The notes: generated by a model from the sequence alone, not told the origin. Numbered from the stretch's first letter, positions 43,501 to 56,460 are shown. The stretch is 64,000 nucleotides of DNA from Blastobasis lacticolella (GCA_905147135.1 LR990050.1:12398001-12462000), one strand, 5' to 3'. Program-made: numbers and translations.

Positions 43501-44520
43501 ATGAAATTCGACCAAGTACTAATACTAGCTAGACATGTTTTAAAATTTTATATCATCGTGGAGGGAAAATAAAATCTAAGTTTACAATTTATCTACTAAC
43601 TTAGGTACTCGTAATTATCCTCATAATGCGAACTCACATTTTATATAGAAAAAACACAAGTAAAGTAGAGAAAGAAACTTGGAATAAAAATTCTTCGAAA
43701 TTCAAAGAAAGGGAAACTGAAAAAAAATTTAACATCGCTTTAAAACTGGTGACATTCTTTCAATTTCTCGGGGCCCAAATTAGAAACAGTTTGGTTTCTT
43801 TTCAAAAGAACATGGACACCATTGTCTTTTCTCTTTACTGCTAAGGAATTGCTCCAAAAATGCGTATTGTCGAGTGTACAGTTGGGTAAACAGCGTAACT
43901 ATGACACAGAATTGTAACAGAACCCTAAACCAATAAATTATCCTGTGAAAGTATAGTTAAAGCGAAAGTTTTTATTATCTTTGTTCAGAGTGCGTTGAAA
44001 CCGAAACCGCCTTCCGTTTAAAGGAACCGAAAATTTGTGTTGGTTCCCTTTGTTTTTGGATGTGCATTTTTGTTAATACTTTTGCTGGGAAGTCCACTTT
44101 GTTAATCGGTCTTGAGAGCAATCCCTTCCACAGTATTATTTTTCTGTGGTGGAACAACGCATACATGTTATAACTATTATGCGCACCAAGTCTTCCTTTG
44201 TGATTTTTTTTTCCAAAAACGATATCGATATATTTCCTGGTGGACTAGACAATGCTATGCTCTATGCTCGTGTATGCTTGGGGGCTTATTCTCGCGATAT
44301 GACATTTCGAATTCCTCATTTTCGATTGCCACTAATCTCTATTAAAAAGTTCGACTTCGTAGATCTTCATCTCTGTCGTACGCGTGTAAGTATGTAATAC
44401 GAAACCGAAACTAGTCGATGTACATCATTTGCCCCCGACCATTGCAGGAACATATTTTTGGTAACGTATGCCTCTATGATCTTTATAAAATAGGTGGGCA
44501 CAGGTAAATAAATAAATAAT
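43501..44520. other. no gene seen
   Basis: AT-rich; frames at 43626, 44112 and 44146 (+) show no domain. Confidence 0.45.
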
Positions 44521-44780
44521 CGTGTACAAATTCACACAGCGCCATCTAGCCCCAAAGTAAGCAAAGCTTGTGTGATGGGTGCTAGATAACTGATAAACTA
44601 CTTAACTTAACTACTTAAGTAAAAGTATATACTTTTAAATACAAACTTATTATACATAGAACACCCAGACCTGTAACAGAAATTAAAATTCATCATTTCA
44701 ATTTCGGCCCGGCCGGGAATCGAACCCGGGACCTCTTACGTGGTAGACCGGTTGTTGACCAGTGAACCACTAAAGTCGTC
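44521..44780 (-). mobile_element. SINE family S1, full length
   Basis: CGTGTACAAATTCACACAGC end, AGAACACCCAGACCTGTAAC body, B box complement GGAATCGAACCCGGG and head end AAAGTCGTC. Confidence 0.85.
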
Positions 44781-44804
44781 AATCATCAAGGTATCAAGCA
44801 AGAG

Positions 44805-44945
44805 ATCCCGTGGGAGGTCCACGAAGCGATGAATTGGAAACGATGCGATAGGTTATGATGTGAGAATGCTGAAGACCGAGCAAAGTAGAGGATAAGTAGA
44901 AAAGCTCATACTGTTAGAAATCGAGATTGACTGCTAGGGTAAACA
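44805..44945 (+). mobile_element. RTE-like LINE end (R-B), degraded
   Basis: CCCGTGGGAGGTCCACGAAG, a diverged middle with GCTGAAGACCGAGCAAAGTA, and GACTGCTAGGGTAAACATG. Confidence 0.55.
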
Positions 44946-46514
44946 TGAAACTAGCAGCTGAGTGATTATAGCTGCTGGAAAAGTCAATGAAACTCCGAAC
45001 TGACTCTTGGCAGAGGGTGATAAAGTACTCTCGACTTTAGACACAAGTACTTCGCGACTTTCCGCCACTACGGCACGAGAGATATTGGCACGACCGATAT
45101 AAGAGGCGTAACTCTGGAGTCCTTCGCTTTGCTCAGTTTCCAATATGCCGCCCATGACGGAAGAATATGTGAATGAACAACCAAAAATAAGTATACCTAC
45201 GAGTATGTACGATGCCTCGTAATCGCACTCGTACGAGTATGTACGTAGCCAGCTTTTTGGGCACCATTCCGAGGGGCAGCGATGTGAATGACATTTTAAA
45301 TTTTTTAATGTGTTAGTTTTTGTTTATTTGTTATGGTTCTGTAAACATTTTGTTTGTATCTAAATAAATCTCATATACTTATAACAACATTTTAATTCCC
45401 TCAGATCACATAATAAGCGAAGGAAATACAGCTTATTACTGCGAAATCGCGTAAAATTACAAATTTTAACGTCATCTAATAAATTAAGAATCTAGTTCAA
45501 TAAAATAATGGGTCACAGCATCAATTACTTTATTCTCACGTTGCTCGCTACATTTTTGTATCACGTTGCGAGACATACATGACTAAATCTTCGTAATTGG
45601 TATAAATTTGACTATATGCACAGAAAATGTAATGTGAAATCTCTACTCGTTATTATTTTTCCATTCGCCAATATTACAGCTTGGATATTCGTTTATCTAA
45701 AGAAAATTGGCAGGAATAGTTTAAAGCTTTATCGACCAATCTATCCAGAAACTGGTATAAAAAAATGACAGTGCGGTGCAATAAAATTATACTGCGTAAA
45801 TTATAAATACTATTCTACCTACTATCATTCACATACCGAAACTTAAAATATGAATGAAAAACTAAAAACAACAAAACGTACTGAAATACCAATTTCAGCC
45901 AATTTCCCCCACAAACTAGGGTCACTCGCAAAAGGAAAAGGAAACAAATTAAAGTCGGGTGTTATAAAGAATTTCGAAAAAGTTCTCTAACATATTTTTA
46001 CTACACATTTTTACGATTTGTTTCGTGTTTCCTACCGCGTACCTTTCTGTACGAGTAGTCCAATATTTTGATTTTCGATAGTTTAAACATTGTTTTATAG
46101 TTTTTAATAAAAAAAATAACAGTTTCAAATGCATTCGCTGTTCTTACTCTGCATTATCAATAGGCATAGGCTGCGTGCATCTCACGTGTGGTTTATTTTA
46201 GCTCGTGCCCTCGCATGCGCTCTAAAAACCTTGGGTACGCTGGTGATTGATAATTCAATCAGAACTCATATATATAGCCCTCGGCTTTATTGTTATATTA
46301 TTTTTGTTTTTTTTTTTAAGCATTGTATGACAATTATTCCGGAAAACGAATAATAGATAATTAATTGAATAACTTTTTTTTCATAACTAGGGAGGCACAT
46401 AGTCAGAGTCTATCTGATGGAAAGTAGCCACCGTCGACCAGGATACGGTGCCGGCCTAAAGGGTACCTGCAGACATGTTTTTTAAATTACCCCATTATAT
46501 GTTATCATCTTCTT
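44946..46514. other. no gene seen
   Basis: AT-rich. A short direct repeat ACGAGTATGTACG occurs at about 45200 and 45233. Frames present are short and without recognisable features. Confidence 0.45.
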
Positions 46515-46775
46515 TGTGATAATATCCAGGTTGTGCTCTCGCGCACGAGGGCCCGGGGTCCGCCTTGACCATGATCCAGGATTTGGCAAGTCAGGTAATT
46601 ACAGTGGAGCGACTGCCATCTGACCTACGTGACCCTACCTGCGTTTACCAAGGGAATCTGATCACATTGGTTACACATACTGTCGCCGGAATTTGCAGGT
46701 TTCATCTCAATGTTCTCCTCCGTAAGAGCATCGGTTAGTGTTTAACTAATGTACATAACTCAGAAAAGATGTATG
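46515..46775 (-). mobile_element. SINE family S2
   Basis: GTGCTCTCGCGCACGAGGGC, CCGGGGTCCGCCTTGACCAT, GATCCAGGATTTGGCAAGTC and GTAAGAGCATCGGTTAG match the complement of 15590-15840. Confidence 0.75.
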
Positions 46776-48149
46776 TTATATGTTTGCTAAATCAGTCGCT
46801 GTAGGTGCTTTATATATTGTCTAACAGGTGGTATGAAAAGTAGAGTAAGTACGTCAGGAATAAAGCTGTTTTAGGCTTGGGCGTAAGGAAGTGGAGTAAG
46901 GTGAACGTTCTGGGACCATAGAATCAAATGGTTTTATTTTCGCTGCGAACATACAAACTTGTGTTTTTATGGGGTTGAACTGCACGAGGTTTCGTGTGCA
47001 TCATTCGGAGACGGTCTTAAGTGATGTCTGGATTTTAGACACAAGTTTGATTCTGCTCTCAACCACATATGCGCGACTTTAACAGTAGATTATACACCAA
47101 TGAAATAAAACAATGTGAAAAGACCTCCATAATTAACTCCCGAGCATAACGAGGTAGTTAAAACGAGTTAGTTATCTAGAGTTCCGAGTAAAGCTAGGGG
47201 TTCTTTATTTCAGATGTGAATACTCTACTTTTCATACCATTTGTGAAACAATAAATCAAATAATTACAGAAATTGATTTAGCAAACTATGCAGTTAAATC
47301 AGTATCGCTTCACGACATTTTCGGAACAAAGCAAAAATCTAATAATAATATTTAAACAAAAGAATCATACTTTTTCCATTTGCATAATAGCTTAGCTTTG
47401 CCTATTCTTTGTCACAGTTTTAGCAACCGCACCTTTCTTTTATGCTGTAGAAAGAAAAAAATTGTGTAATTTTTTAATAAAGCCTGAAGGGTTTTCAACG
47501 AATTTTAACATTTCAAATTCAAATATCTTTATTTCCTTGGCAAAGTTTCGTACAATTATTCCCTTCGGGTAACAAGGCCATGCTTTACGGTGACATTTCA
47601 TAATACATAATTGGACATCGTCGAGCAGGTGTGAAAAATATGTAATTAAAACCTACACTTGTCGATGGTAAATAATGTATTTAATAAAACACGTGCATCC
47701 AAGACAATATAGCCGAAGTGCATTGTTTACTATTTATAAAATTCGCCGCACAATATTCGCCCCACACTTGTACTGTTACTGCGTACCGATGACGACATAG
47801 CTGTTCTCAAGTTCCCAGTTTCGAGTGTGTTCAAACACGAACCAAGCCATCCATTACATTTTTGTGCGGCGTCACACCGCACACATATTTGCACACATTA
47901 CTCGAGCGTCTGTTCTCACGGGCGAGCCAATGTATTCGACTCACGCGCATCATTCGTGCCGCCTTTGAATGCCAGGACGAGACAATGCCAAATCGACTAG
48001 TAACTGTACTTAGCACCAAATATCGATTCAACTCGCCTCCGTGACTGAAACGAGAAGGACAATGGGTGCCGTTTGAGGACTTGATAAGTAGCAGATGCGC
48101 TTAGAAAACGAAAACAGGGCGCCGACTCGACGATTCTGGAAAATCTTTA
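46776..48149. other. no gene assigned
   Basis: AT-rich with a GC-richer patch at 47850-48060 that contains the hairpin GTGCGG...CCGCAC near 47862. Overlapping frames on both strands there are unrecognised. Confidence 0.4.
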
Positions 48150-48345
48150 TATTTTTTTAATGTAGAGATAAATAGGCAAGCGGGCCTTCTAGTGGAAAAT
48201 GGTCACCGCTGCCTGTATACATTAGCAACACCAGAGGTATCCAGTATACAAGTGCATTGCCCACCTCTAAAACCGCGGGACACGTTGCTCTGGTAGCAAA
48301 TGGGCAAATGCTGGGCCCCTCTACAGCCCCCACGGGTCACCATAA
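48150..48345 (-). mobile_element. LINE 3' end, family J
   Basis: The complement matches 58505-58705: GCTACCAGAGCAACGTGTCC, GGTGTTGCTAATGTATACAG and GCCCGCTTGCCTATTTATC, then a poly-A (T run at about 48151). Confidence 0.7.
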
Positions 48346-49098
48346 AGCAAAGAAGACCTGAATAATCCAATATCGTTATAATTAAAGTATACCAAATTTC
48401 AATGAAAAAATTATTGTAGGGAATACGGTTAACTTTAACCCCAGTTCTCATTTTCGAAAAACACCATACAAGGCCATGCTATATTCAATTTATTGTGAGC
48501 AATGTAAAACACAATTTCAGCCTCCATTATATGACCTATCTACAAACATAGAGATGTTGGCGGTAATCGATTTTTGCAAATGGTTTATGCAATTCTGTTT
48601 TCTAAACTAATGACATATAGCTTAATTTATTATTTGTAAACAATCGCACAGCGTCCGCCTAGTCGCCGCGCCTAAATCGCGCGCGGTAATATGTGGTAAG
48701 CTGCGCGATTTATGCGCGATTCCTAGGTGGTGACTAGGCTGACGCGACGCGTTCGCGATTTGTAACTGGTGCACTTACATTAAATACAAAGCCGAAAGTA
48801 GCGGATGTGCATTATTTTAATTATTTACCGCCGTCACCAGTACTTAATTTTATTCCTGTATGCCGTGTGTATGTTGATTACTACTTACGATCCCCCATCA
48901 TCTTTGATATCAGTTTCAGGTTTTGGTGGACAACTGAATTGATGTAACTATTCTGCAATACCTGCATTTTTGGAATGTCTGTTTTTTACCTGTACAATGT
49001 TTTATTGTCTCGTCTGTACTACAATATCGACTAAAAAGTCGGAACAGAATGATCTAGAAGAATCAGATCAGAATGATCACCTTAGAAGAGAATATAAA
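48346..49098. other. no gene seen
   Basis: AT-rich. Around 48640-48760 GCGCGATTTAGGCGCGG-type words recur in both orientations (CTAGTCGCCGCGCC and AGCTGCGCGATTTATGCG). Confidence 0.4.
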
Positions 49099-49280
49099 GA
49101 TCATCATCATCATCACCATCATATCAGCCGGAAGAAGCCCACTGCTGGGCATAGGTCTCCCCCAGAGATCTCCACAAAGGCCGGTTCTGTGCCTTCCGCA
49201 TTCCGCTGGTACTTGCGATAATTACCAGGTCGTTGGTAGTGTGGTCGTAGTCCCACCTAGTGGGAGGCCTACCCATGCAG
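49099..49280 (-). mobile_element. RTE-clade LINE 3' end
   Basis: TCATCATCATCATCACCATC tail (in reverse), CCCACTGCTGGGCATAGGTC and GGGAGGCCTACCCATG. Same family as 2885-3110. Confidence 0.8.
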
Positions 49281-49386
49281 CATAACATAATGGTGGCTGC
49301 TACTATTAGTTTAGATATTCAAGTGTCTTGAGGTTCACGTCAAAACGTAAATCCTCCAAAAACTCTGACGTCAGAAGGAAAATACA

Positions 49387-49456
49387 TATATTAGACGGGA
49401 CTTGCACATGATATACCTTTTCGATTTGTTGATGTGTGCAAGTCCCGTCTAATATA
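49387..49456. repeat. perfect 22-bp inverted repeat with 26-nt loop
   Basis: Arm 49387-49408 (core TTAGACGGGACTTGCACA) is exactly complementary to 49435-49456. The whole fold is 70 nt. The size resembles a pre-miRNA or a foldback element; the perfect pairing speaks for recent origin. Nothing else in the window matches it. Confidence 0.8.
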
Positions 49457-50079
49457 ATAATATGTGTAAAGAACGCGAGTCTAGTTTGAAACAAATACGA
49501 GTACATCTAAGGTTACCACGAGAAGGTGTCACATACTCAACATCAATCTATTTACCGCATTCAATAGACAAATCAAGACTGTATGTAATACTTATAGAAT
49601 GTCAGAGCAAGGTTCGCTTGACGTTGATTGGTCAAGGCCTTGGATGAAGTCTCTTAACGCGGGTAAGTCAGCCGAAATCGCGGTCATTACTCACTCGGCC
49701 CACTCTGTACGACGATCAGCTAACACAATGATGGAAGGTCGTCTTTATGGTCTGAGCGAATAACTTTATTGTACGTCAAAGAATTACCATTTTACATTTT
49801 GATCCGTTCTTTTATTTATACAGATGTATGTTTAAATTATATGTTCTAAATAGCGTCGGTATTTTGTTTCTTACTGCTACATAGAGTAATATCCAAACTT
49901 GATATTGAAACGAGAGGATATTTTTAGTTAGATTTGATCATAGTAAGAGAAGAATAAGTAGAAATGTGATCCCGTTGATGTCTAATATATGGTAAATATG
50001 TCAGCACGGACACGTTTACTCTAACTGCTTCCTTTTAACATTGAGAACATAATATTGGAAGTAAATAGTAATAAATATT
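49457..50079. other. no gene seen
   Basis: AT-rich spacer. Confidence 0.5.
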
Positions 50080-50285
50080 CGTGGACAAATTCACACAGCG
50101 CCATCTAGCCCCAAACTAAGCAAAGCTTGTACTATGGGTGCTAGATAACTGATATACTACTTAAATACTTTTTAAATTAAAATTCATAATTTAAATTTCT
50201 GCCCGGCCGGGAATTGAACCCTGGCTCGATTGGTACCTCTTGCGTGGCAGACCGGCATGTTGACCATTGAACCACTTAAGTCGTC
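50080..50285 (-). mobile_element. SINE family S1, body deletion
   Basis: Starts CGTGGACAAATTCACACAGC and ends at AAGTCGTC; about 55 bp of the body (with AGAACACCCAGACC) are missing, and a small insertion disturbs the B-box side. Confidence 0.8.
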
Positions 50286-50814
50286 AAAAATGTGTTATAA
50301 ACATTACGTTTTTACGTTTTTTTTTACAAAAACACCCTAATCAACGTTAATGTTCAACAACGTTGCTGTCTGTAAGTAAGTATGTTTTTTTAGTATAGAA
50401 TAAACGAAGACATAGTAATTGTTTTTTAATAAATATTTATAATTATTGATAAACAATAAACAAAAATATTAATAAATAATAAGGTTGACGGTTAAACCAA
50501 AATTATATTATTAAACAGGCCACCCAAGAGAGCAACATAGATACGCTTATACTTTCCAGACACAGAACTTGCCGTCTACCCGTCCCTCTAGGGAAGGCAT
50601 CTCCAGGAAACATCTATCGCGTCGGCAAAGCGGTGTTTCCAGTGCAATTCATCACGCAGATACATTTAAGTGGCCATCTTTGGTTTCCGAGTAATCCCGG
50701 TCCCGTTAGCCAGGTATCCCGCTGAGCTGAGCTTTAATCCCTCTAGGTGACAATTGGCGGTCAATGCCAGGGTTGGAAGTAAAATATTTTATCTTAGGAT
50801 TTGAAATACATTAT
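50286..50814. other. no gene seen
   Basis: AT-rich, followed by a moderately GC-rich stretch at 50560-50770 without a recognised family. Confidence 0.4.
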
Positions 50815-50958
50815 CACATCAAACAAACAAAGTCCCACGCCGCGTTTGACTGTGCGTATTGGATTATCATGCGGTATTCACCAATAGATAGAGTGATCCG
50901 TGAGGAAGGAGTATAATTGGTTAAGGTCAACCCATGAGAAGTCAGAGCGGGTCGCTAG
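50815..50958 (+). mobile_element. short Helitron, family H2-like
   Basis: 5' side CAAACAAAGTCCCACGCCGC, internal ATAGATAGAGTGATCCG, and 3' end with AACCCATG...AGCGGGTCG and CTAG (50955-50958) followed by T. The left border is approximate. Confidence 0.55.
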
Positions 50959-51839
50959 TGATTGATAAATATCATAATTTTAAAGGTATTTTAATATTCA
51001 ACCAGTTTCAATGTATGTATTTCATGTTATCAAATGTAGATGGCGTGAAGAGCGACAGTTACCGCTTACCCTCAATTGTCTAAAAAGTGTAAGTAATAAA
51101 AACAGCGGATGAACCCGGTTTATAGTTTTATTTCACTTTGCAAAAGTATACAATTGATAAAGATTGATTCGTCACATCACCTAATAAATTTTCCTGTAAA
51201 TTGTGTCATTGTATATGGAAGGAATACTAATGAGCGAGTCTAGTATGGCGATCTATTTTATTACGCCTCGACAGCCGATCGTAACGGCTCAATAATATTT
51301 CTTGGAATTATTCCATTGCTTTGTATTTTATTGCATGATAAGATTGCCGAAGGAGATTATGAAACGCGAACTTAGCCGACGAAGTACCTACATTCGCTAT
51401 CTGTTCCCTATTTAAATTTCGGAACAAGTAAGTATTTAGCCGGTTTTTCACTAGTGAATTTGGTGTAGGTAAGTATAAAGAACGTAAAATAAGTAAAAGC
51501 AAACTTATGTTCTTTCTTAGCATATGCACAAATCTGGTAGGTACGAAATATCTTCAGCATTACATCTCACATAAGGCAAGTACTTGCAAATCACATACCC
51601 ACGCTTCTGGAATCTTAAACAAAAACTAGTTTGCCCATCTTTTTACGAAAATACGTTGATGAAAAACATAAGTATTTACCTACAGTAAGTGAACACAGCG
51701 ACGATGTCACCGCACCACCGGTTAACGGTTACACGCATCAGTGTTTTTACGCGATCGCCTTGTGTGCAATCTGCTTGGGCTCTAATTATTTCCGCATCAA
51801 AGAAAGCAACATCATTGGGTTGCTTTTAGCGACAAGTAG
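50959..51839. other. no gene assigned
   Basis: AT-rich; beginning of a long + frame (51631-52110) that lacks ATG at its start. Confidence 0.4.
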
Positions 51840-52030
51840 CGCGACCGGCGTAAGTTGGGCTGTGGGCGTGGCGTGCTTTCCCCTCGGAGACCTGTCGTTG
51901 TACCGTTCGTGGGGGGCGCGGCGGCGTGCGCAGACGCCGGCTGTAGCGGTGCGCGCGCAGGTAACGGCGCGACACGTAACGTGTTATGTCACGCGGCCTT
52001 GGCCTAGCGCTTGTATTACACCACGACCAA
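51840..52030 (+). promoter_or_regulatory. GC-rich island with a candidate splice donor
   Basis: CpG-rich (GGGGCGCGGCGGCGTGCGCA). GCGCGCAG followed by GTAACG at 51961 would be a good donor. A 159-codon open frame (51631-52110) crosses it, but has no ATG at its start, no recognisable domain and composition-driven Ala/Arg content. Possible first exon of a gene to the right; unproven. Confidence 0.35.
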
Positions 52031-53704
52031 CGGACCGTTTTCCTTCGGCGTGTATAACGCCATTTTGTTTACATATCTCAAGGTTACAGTTAATTACGTT
52101 GATAGGTTAATATGCTTGTTATGGCGAACGCTGCAGTTTGATGGCCCGCGATATCGGGCACGATGGTAGTAGGTTGTGTTGTTCTGTTCGCGAATAAAGT
52201 TGTAACTCATTTCAGTTAGTCCTTATCAGTACCTTTTCGACACAGCAATAGAAAGGTCAATTGTAACATAAACAATAAACAAATGCCGTATAACATACGG
52301 TGGTAGAGGTCTGTGATCCTGAGAAATCCACCTGAATGAGCACCAACACAAATGCTTTATCTATTTCTGCCACCCAAGTAACGTTTGTATTGTTTTTATG
52401 TGGAGGATAAGGCAGACAGCGCAATTAGAGACATGCTAAGGGCATTTTATTTTATAATCCATATCCACAACGCCCATTTGCGGTTTGTATTGTTGTTACA
52501 TGAAACTTAACTACTTTCTTGCATGAATCGTAGATATTATGGTTGACAATCGATTAGTGATCGTTAGGTGGGCAGTAAATATACTTGTTTGTCGCTTATC
52601 GATAATAAACTGCATCAAATCTGCACTTTGCCACCCGTGACCGTGTTGAGTTTTGTCTCCATTATCAACCGCGTTAGACCTAATCACAGATTATTTTATT
52701 ATTATTTATTTATTTATTTATCATAAATGTGGTAGATAATTCGCACGTTTACTTTCAGATGGCTCTTTGGGCTTCTTGACACTTCTTGACACTTACAAAT
52801 CCAGTTGTCCAAAAGCATTCTCCCTTAACGGGTTGACGTCACAACATACTCCCTACTACCCACTCGGCTTGTTCCCTCCTCTCTCTCTTGTTCTACTCCT
52901 ATTCCTCCTTCGTTCTTCTCACTCGGTACCATGTGTACGCAAACTCTCTTAGCCTCACGAATTGCGCCTCCGAGGAAACTAGGTCGTAAAATACAACATG
53001 CCTATTTCCTTCCGCTCTAACCCAGAAAGAACAATACTTGCCCTCATGTTCGTGCCTATTGCTGTCACATAAAATGTAGTCCCTAATCTCCAAAGCCCCG
53101 CCCAAACAATGGGCCCGTCTGTTACTAAGGTAAGCTCGAGTCTGCCCATTTTGGCTTGATTCCACCCATTTGGCATGACGTCCTTCCACAATTTCTCCCC
53201 ACACACGATCAGTTGACTTGACATCACTCTTCATGTCATGCCACGTGTCATGCCAACTGACAGTCGGCATGATGCCGATGCCAAATGACAGTAGTATCCA
53301 ATTCATATTATTTTTTTACAGTGTACTTAGCATGCATATTTGAAAAGTAATGATAAGGTCAGCCTATCATCATGCATTGAAACCGATCAGAATTTAATAA
53401 AATTCGTTTTCAATTAACCAAAGTAATCAAAGTATCTGATTGACTGTTGTAAATTCTTAAAATTTGTCCTTTTTTGCCGTTGAATACGGGGTGTATTTTA
53501 TATAATTAGTAATGACTACAATTAAATACCTCATTTATATGAAGCACAATGTAAACGCACCTTTTTTTTATATCACACTTGTACAAACTTGAATGTCACA
53601 TGGAATCTCAGAATCGTGGAATTCTAGGACCTTCGTTTACCAGAAAATGGGGCTTTGATGACGATGATATTTTGGGGTAGACAATTAAATACGAATTATT
53701 GGCA
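52031..53704. other. no gene assigned
   Basis: Contains a 135-codon minus frame (52899-53306) with alternating Trp-, Glu- and Arg-rich segments and no recognised family. Overlapping frames in the same stretch make a real gene doubtful. Confidence 0.4.
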
Positions 53705-53830
53705 CATTTATATTTCAAGGACTCGAAGAGACTATTGATACCTGTATCTAGAAACGTTACCATGAGGTCTCATAGTGTACGCGAACGCACAGGGTTCTAA
53801 CTGACAAAACTTGAGTTTGGAAAAATGAAA
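53705..53830 (-). repeat. repeat C, copy 1
   Basis: On the minus strand CAGTTAGAACCCTGTGCG and GAGACCTCATGGTAACG match 55095-55175. The translations agree: CQLEPCAFAYTMRPHGNVSR and CQLEPCAYYLPMRPHSNVNG. Confidence 0.55.
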
Positions 53831-53875
53831 GAAACATACCAATCCGAGGGGCAGTTTGTACAGAAGAGATGTGGC

Positions 53876-54000
53876 GGTGGCGTGCGGCGGTGGCGTGCGG
53901 CGGCGGCGTGGCGCGGACATTTGTTGCCTCGCGACAGTGAACCTTATAGTTATGTCACGTAGCGGCGTTTTGGGGCGCGTCGCCTCGCGGTGGAGACGTC
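53876..54000. repeat. GC-rich island with a 13-bp tandem repeat
   Basis: GGCGGTGGCGTGC is repeated about three times from 53876, followed by more CpG-rich sequence to about 54000 (GTCGCCTCGCGGTGGAGACG). Candidate promoter or 5' UTR; orientation not clear. Confidence 0.4.
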
Positions 54001-55094
54001 GCCTGGAGTCGCTGGCAAAATTCTCTTTCTGACAAAAGACGACGATATGCTATAATATCGATATCTACAAAGTTTATTTTAGGTTTCTTTGATTATCCGC
54101 TACCGGATCGCGCCTCGGCTGCATCTTTTATAAATGAACCGAACTTATTTATATTTAGACCGTACTTAAAGCAGTGTATTCACTAAGCAGATTTGTGTGC
54201 GTGCAACGCGTCTCAGTATCGACATAAACGCGATCGAAGTCTCTAAAATTTCTTTATTCTTTTATTTCTTTTCTCGAAATATTAGTAATCACCATTACAA
54301 ACGTGAAGCCCATACCGACCGTCCATCCATTAACACGTAAAATATTTACACAATGTTGTGAATACATAACGTACCCACTCGTGAGCTAACTGCATCTTAT
54401 GCCATTAGACTGGTTTATCTTCTCATAATAAATCGCGAGGCAGTCTGCTAGCCACTCCGTTCTCATTATCGACAATCGCACAGGTCGACCCATCAACTGT
54501 CACTGTTATCTCTTATCTTCATTGCAATCTTGTACACTTCTCTGCCAACTTGGCGTGATTTTAGCAAAACAGCTTTGGTAAACCTTTGGTGAGGTGGTGA
54601 GGATTATTCTTCCACTGGTTTTATTAGTCTTCAAACTTATTTTTCTTCTCCTTACTGGAACGTGTCCTATCATAGTGGTTAATGATAAGCGAATATGAAA
54701 ATTGCTTGTTGTGAAAATCCATTACATCCAAACAGAAAAGGACACTTAACTATCGTTCATATCGTTACATCATCAACCGCCTGCCCTTATCCGGCTAGGT
54801 ACAACACATCTCTCCAAGTCAAGCTGTAATTTTTTGGATTCATGTCTTACAGCCTGCTTTATACATAACGTAAGCCCTCCTTAGGAATATTGTTGAGATC
54901 GCAGCTGCTGGCCATTTTCCCGTCTACGGAGGTCCTAGCTGGTTAACCTCTAATACCCGTATTTATAAAGAATAGTTGTTTACGTAAATTTGCTGTATTA
55001 TGAGTTTTCACAGTGTTCGTCAACTAAGGTGCTGTGCAGTGCAGTGTTCGTGAACGCTTTGTGCTCAATACGTCTTTATTGGTTAATTTTGCCA
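54001..55094. other. no gene seen
   Basis: Mixed composition, no credible frame. Confidence 0.4.
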
Positions 55095-55175
55095 CTAAAT
55101 TATTGTCAGTTGGAACCTTGTGCGTATTACCTACCTATGAGGCCTCATAGCAACGTTAACGGGTATAGAAAAATT
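55095..55175 (+). repeat. repeat C, copy 2
   Basis: TTGTCAGTTGGAACCTTGTG and ATGAGGCCTCATAGCAACG. A more decayed third copy may lie at 57598-57665 (minus strand). Confidence 0.5.
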
Positions 55176-55329
55176 TCAATCGCGTTTCACGGCGCACATG
55201 TTTTCTGTCAAGGAGTTGCTGCTCTATTCTGTCGGATACCATACGCTCGTTTAGTCTCAAAATATCCCAGTTGCAAAATGTACGCTTAGTCTCATATACA
55301 CTTTAGTAGTGTGGAATATTTTCGGAGTA

Positions 55330-55560
55330 CATAAGTTGAATGCTAACCGATGCTCTTACGGTGAGCGAAAATATCGTGATGAAACCTGCACATTCAAACG
55401 ACTATATGTGTAACCACGATCCAATCTGGTCGTGTTCGCCTGGGAGCAGGGACACGTAGGCAGGCGCTTCTCTGCATTTACCTGACTTGCCAAATCCTGG
55501 ATCATGAACAAGGCGGACCCCGGGCCCTCGTGCGCGTGGGACATTAACGCCAAAGTGATT
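55330..55560 (+). mobile_element. SINE family S2, head lost
   Basis: CTAACCGATGCTCTTACGG, CCACGATCCAATCTGGTCG, AAATCCTGGATCATGAACAA and GGCGGACCCCGGGCCCTCGT match 15640-15850. Confidence 0.75.
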
Positions 55561-56460
55561 ATTTTATTAGTTTGGAATATTTAGGAAGATTTAATCGAAT
55601 CAGCCTACAACAGTCTTCAACCCTCTCACAACAGTAAGAACAGTGCTTCTGAAGTAAATGGGTTATTCGTCTATCTGTAGCATTCGATCTTATCACATTG
55701 GATGCGAATGCAGATCGGGTCAATTAGACAGAAGCGGCAGCTGAATTACTAAGCGAGCAGAACTTTATTACCCGCACGATGATCCGTATAAAGAGATACA
55801 GCCTGAGAACAAACAGTTCCTAGTCGTTTACATGTATTTAGAGTTACAATTACAACATACGGTAGCTGTAAAATCCGTATAATGTTTACCCAGTTGCGAA
55901 TACTTTATTTGATTTTAGTTTTCCATTAATTATGAAGGTTCTTTGTGTTTATTTAGCTGCTATAATAATAATGCTGCTGATAAGAAACATTGCTTAGCGA
56001 CAGGGACCAATTATTTGAAACGTTTTTCTTATTAGCCTAAGTAGACGGTTAATTAAACAATTCTAGTAATTACTTATATTCACTGTATTTTTATCACTAA
56101 TTGATTGAAACTTGTTGCGCAGTATTGGACGCCGAAACTATTAGCTAAATGCAAAAACCATTAGCAAAAATCTAACGCACAATCAGTCTTAATTATTGTT
56201 GGAAATTGAATGATCCTTACATTAAAATTTAATCAATGTTCTTTATTGATTAAATAGCTAAGTGATTGGTTTCGAGTTGCCGTAATTTGTTTTAGCTTAT
56301 GCAAGTACGTAAGTTATTCTGAAGCTATTTATGTAAAATCTTTAAACTTATACTAATAGTGCAAGCCATTTTACTTTTAGCTAGCAGATGGCAGAAATTA
56401 AAAGCATCTTGTTCTTTATCTTGATAGATTCGCAATTGTCAGGACAAGAAATTCGTATGA
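55561..56460. other. no gene seen
   Basis: AT-rich spacer. Confidence 0.5.

Noticed and set aside
51631..52110. 159-codon protein gene
   Set aside because: No ATG at its start, no domain, composition driven by a GC-rich island.
52899..53306. 135-codon minus-strand gene
   Set aside because: No recognisable domain, overlaps another frame in the same stretch, and no supporting splice or codon signal.
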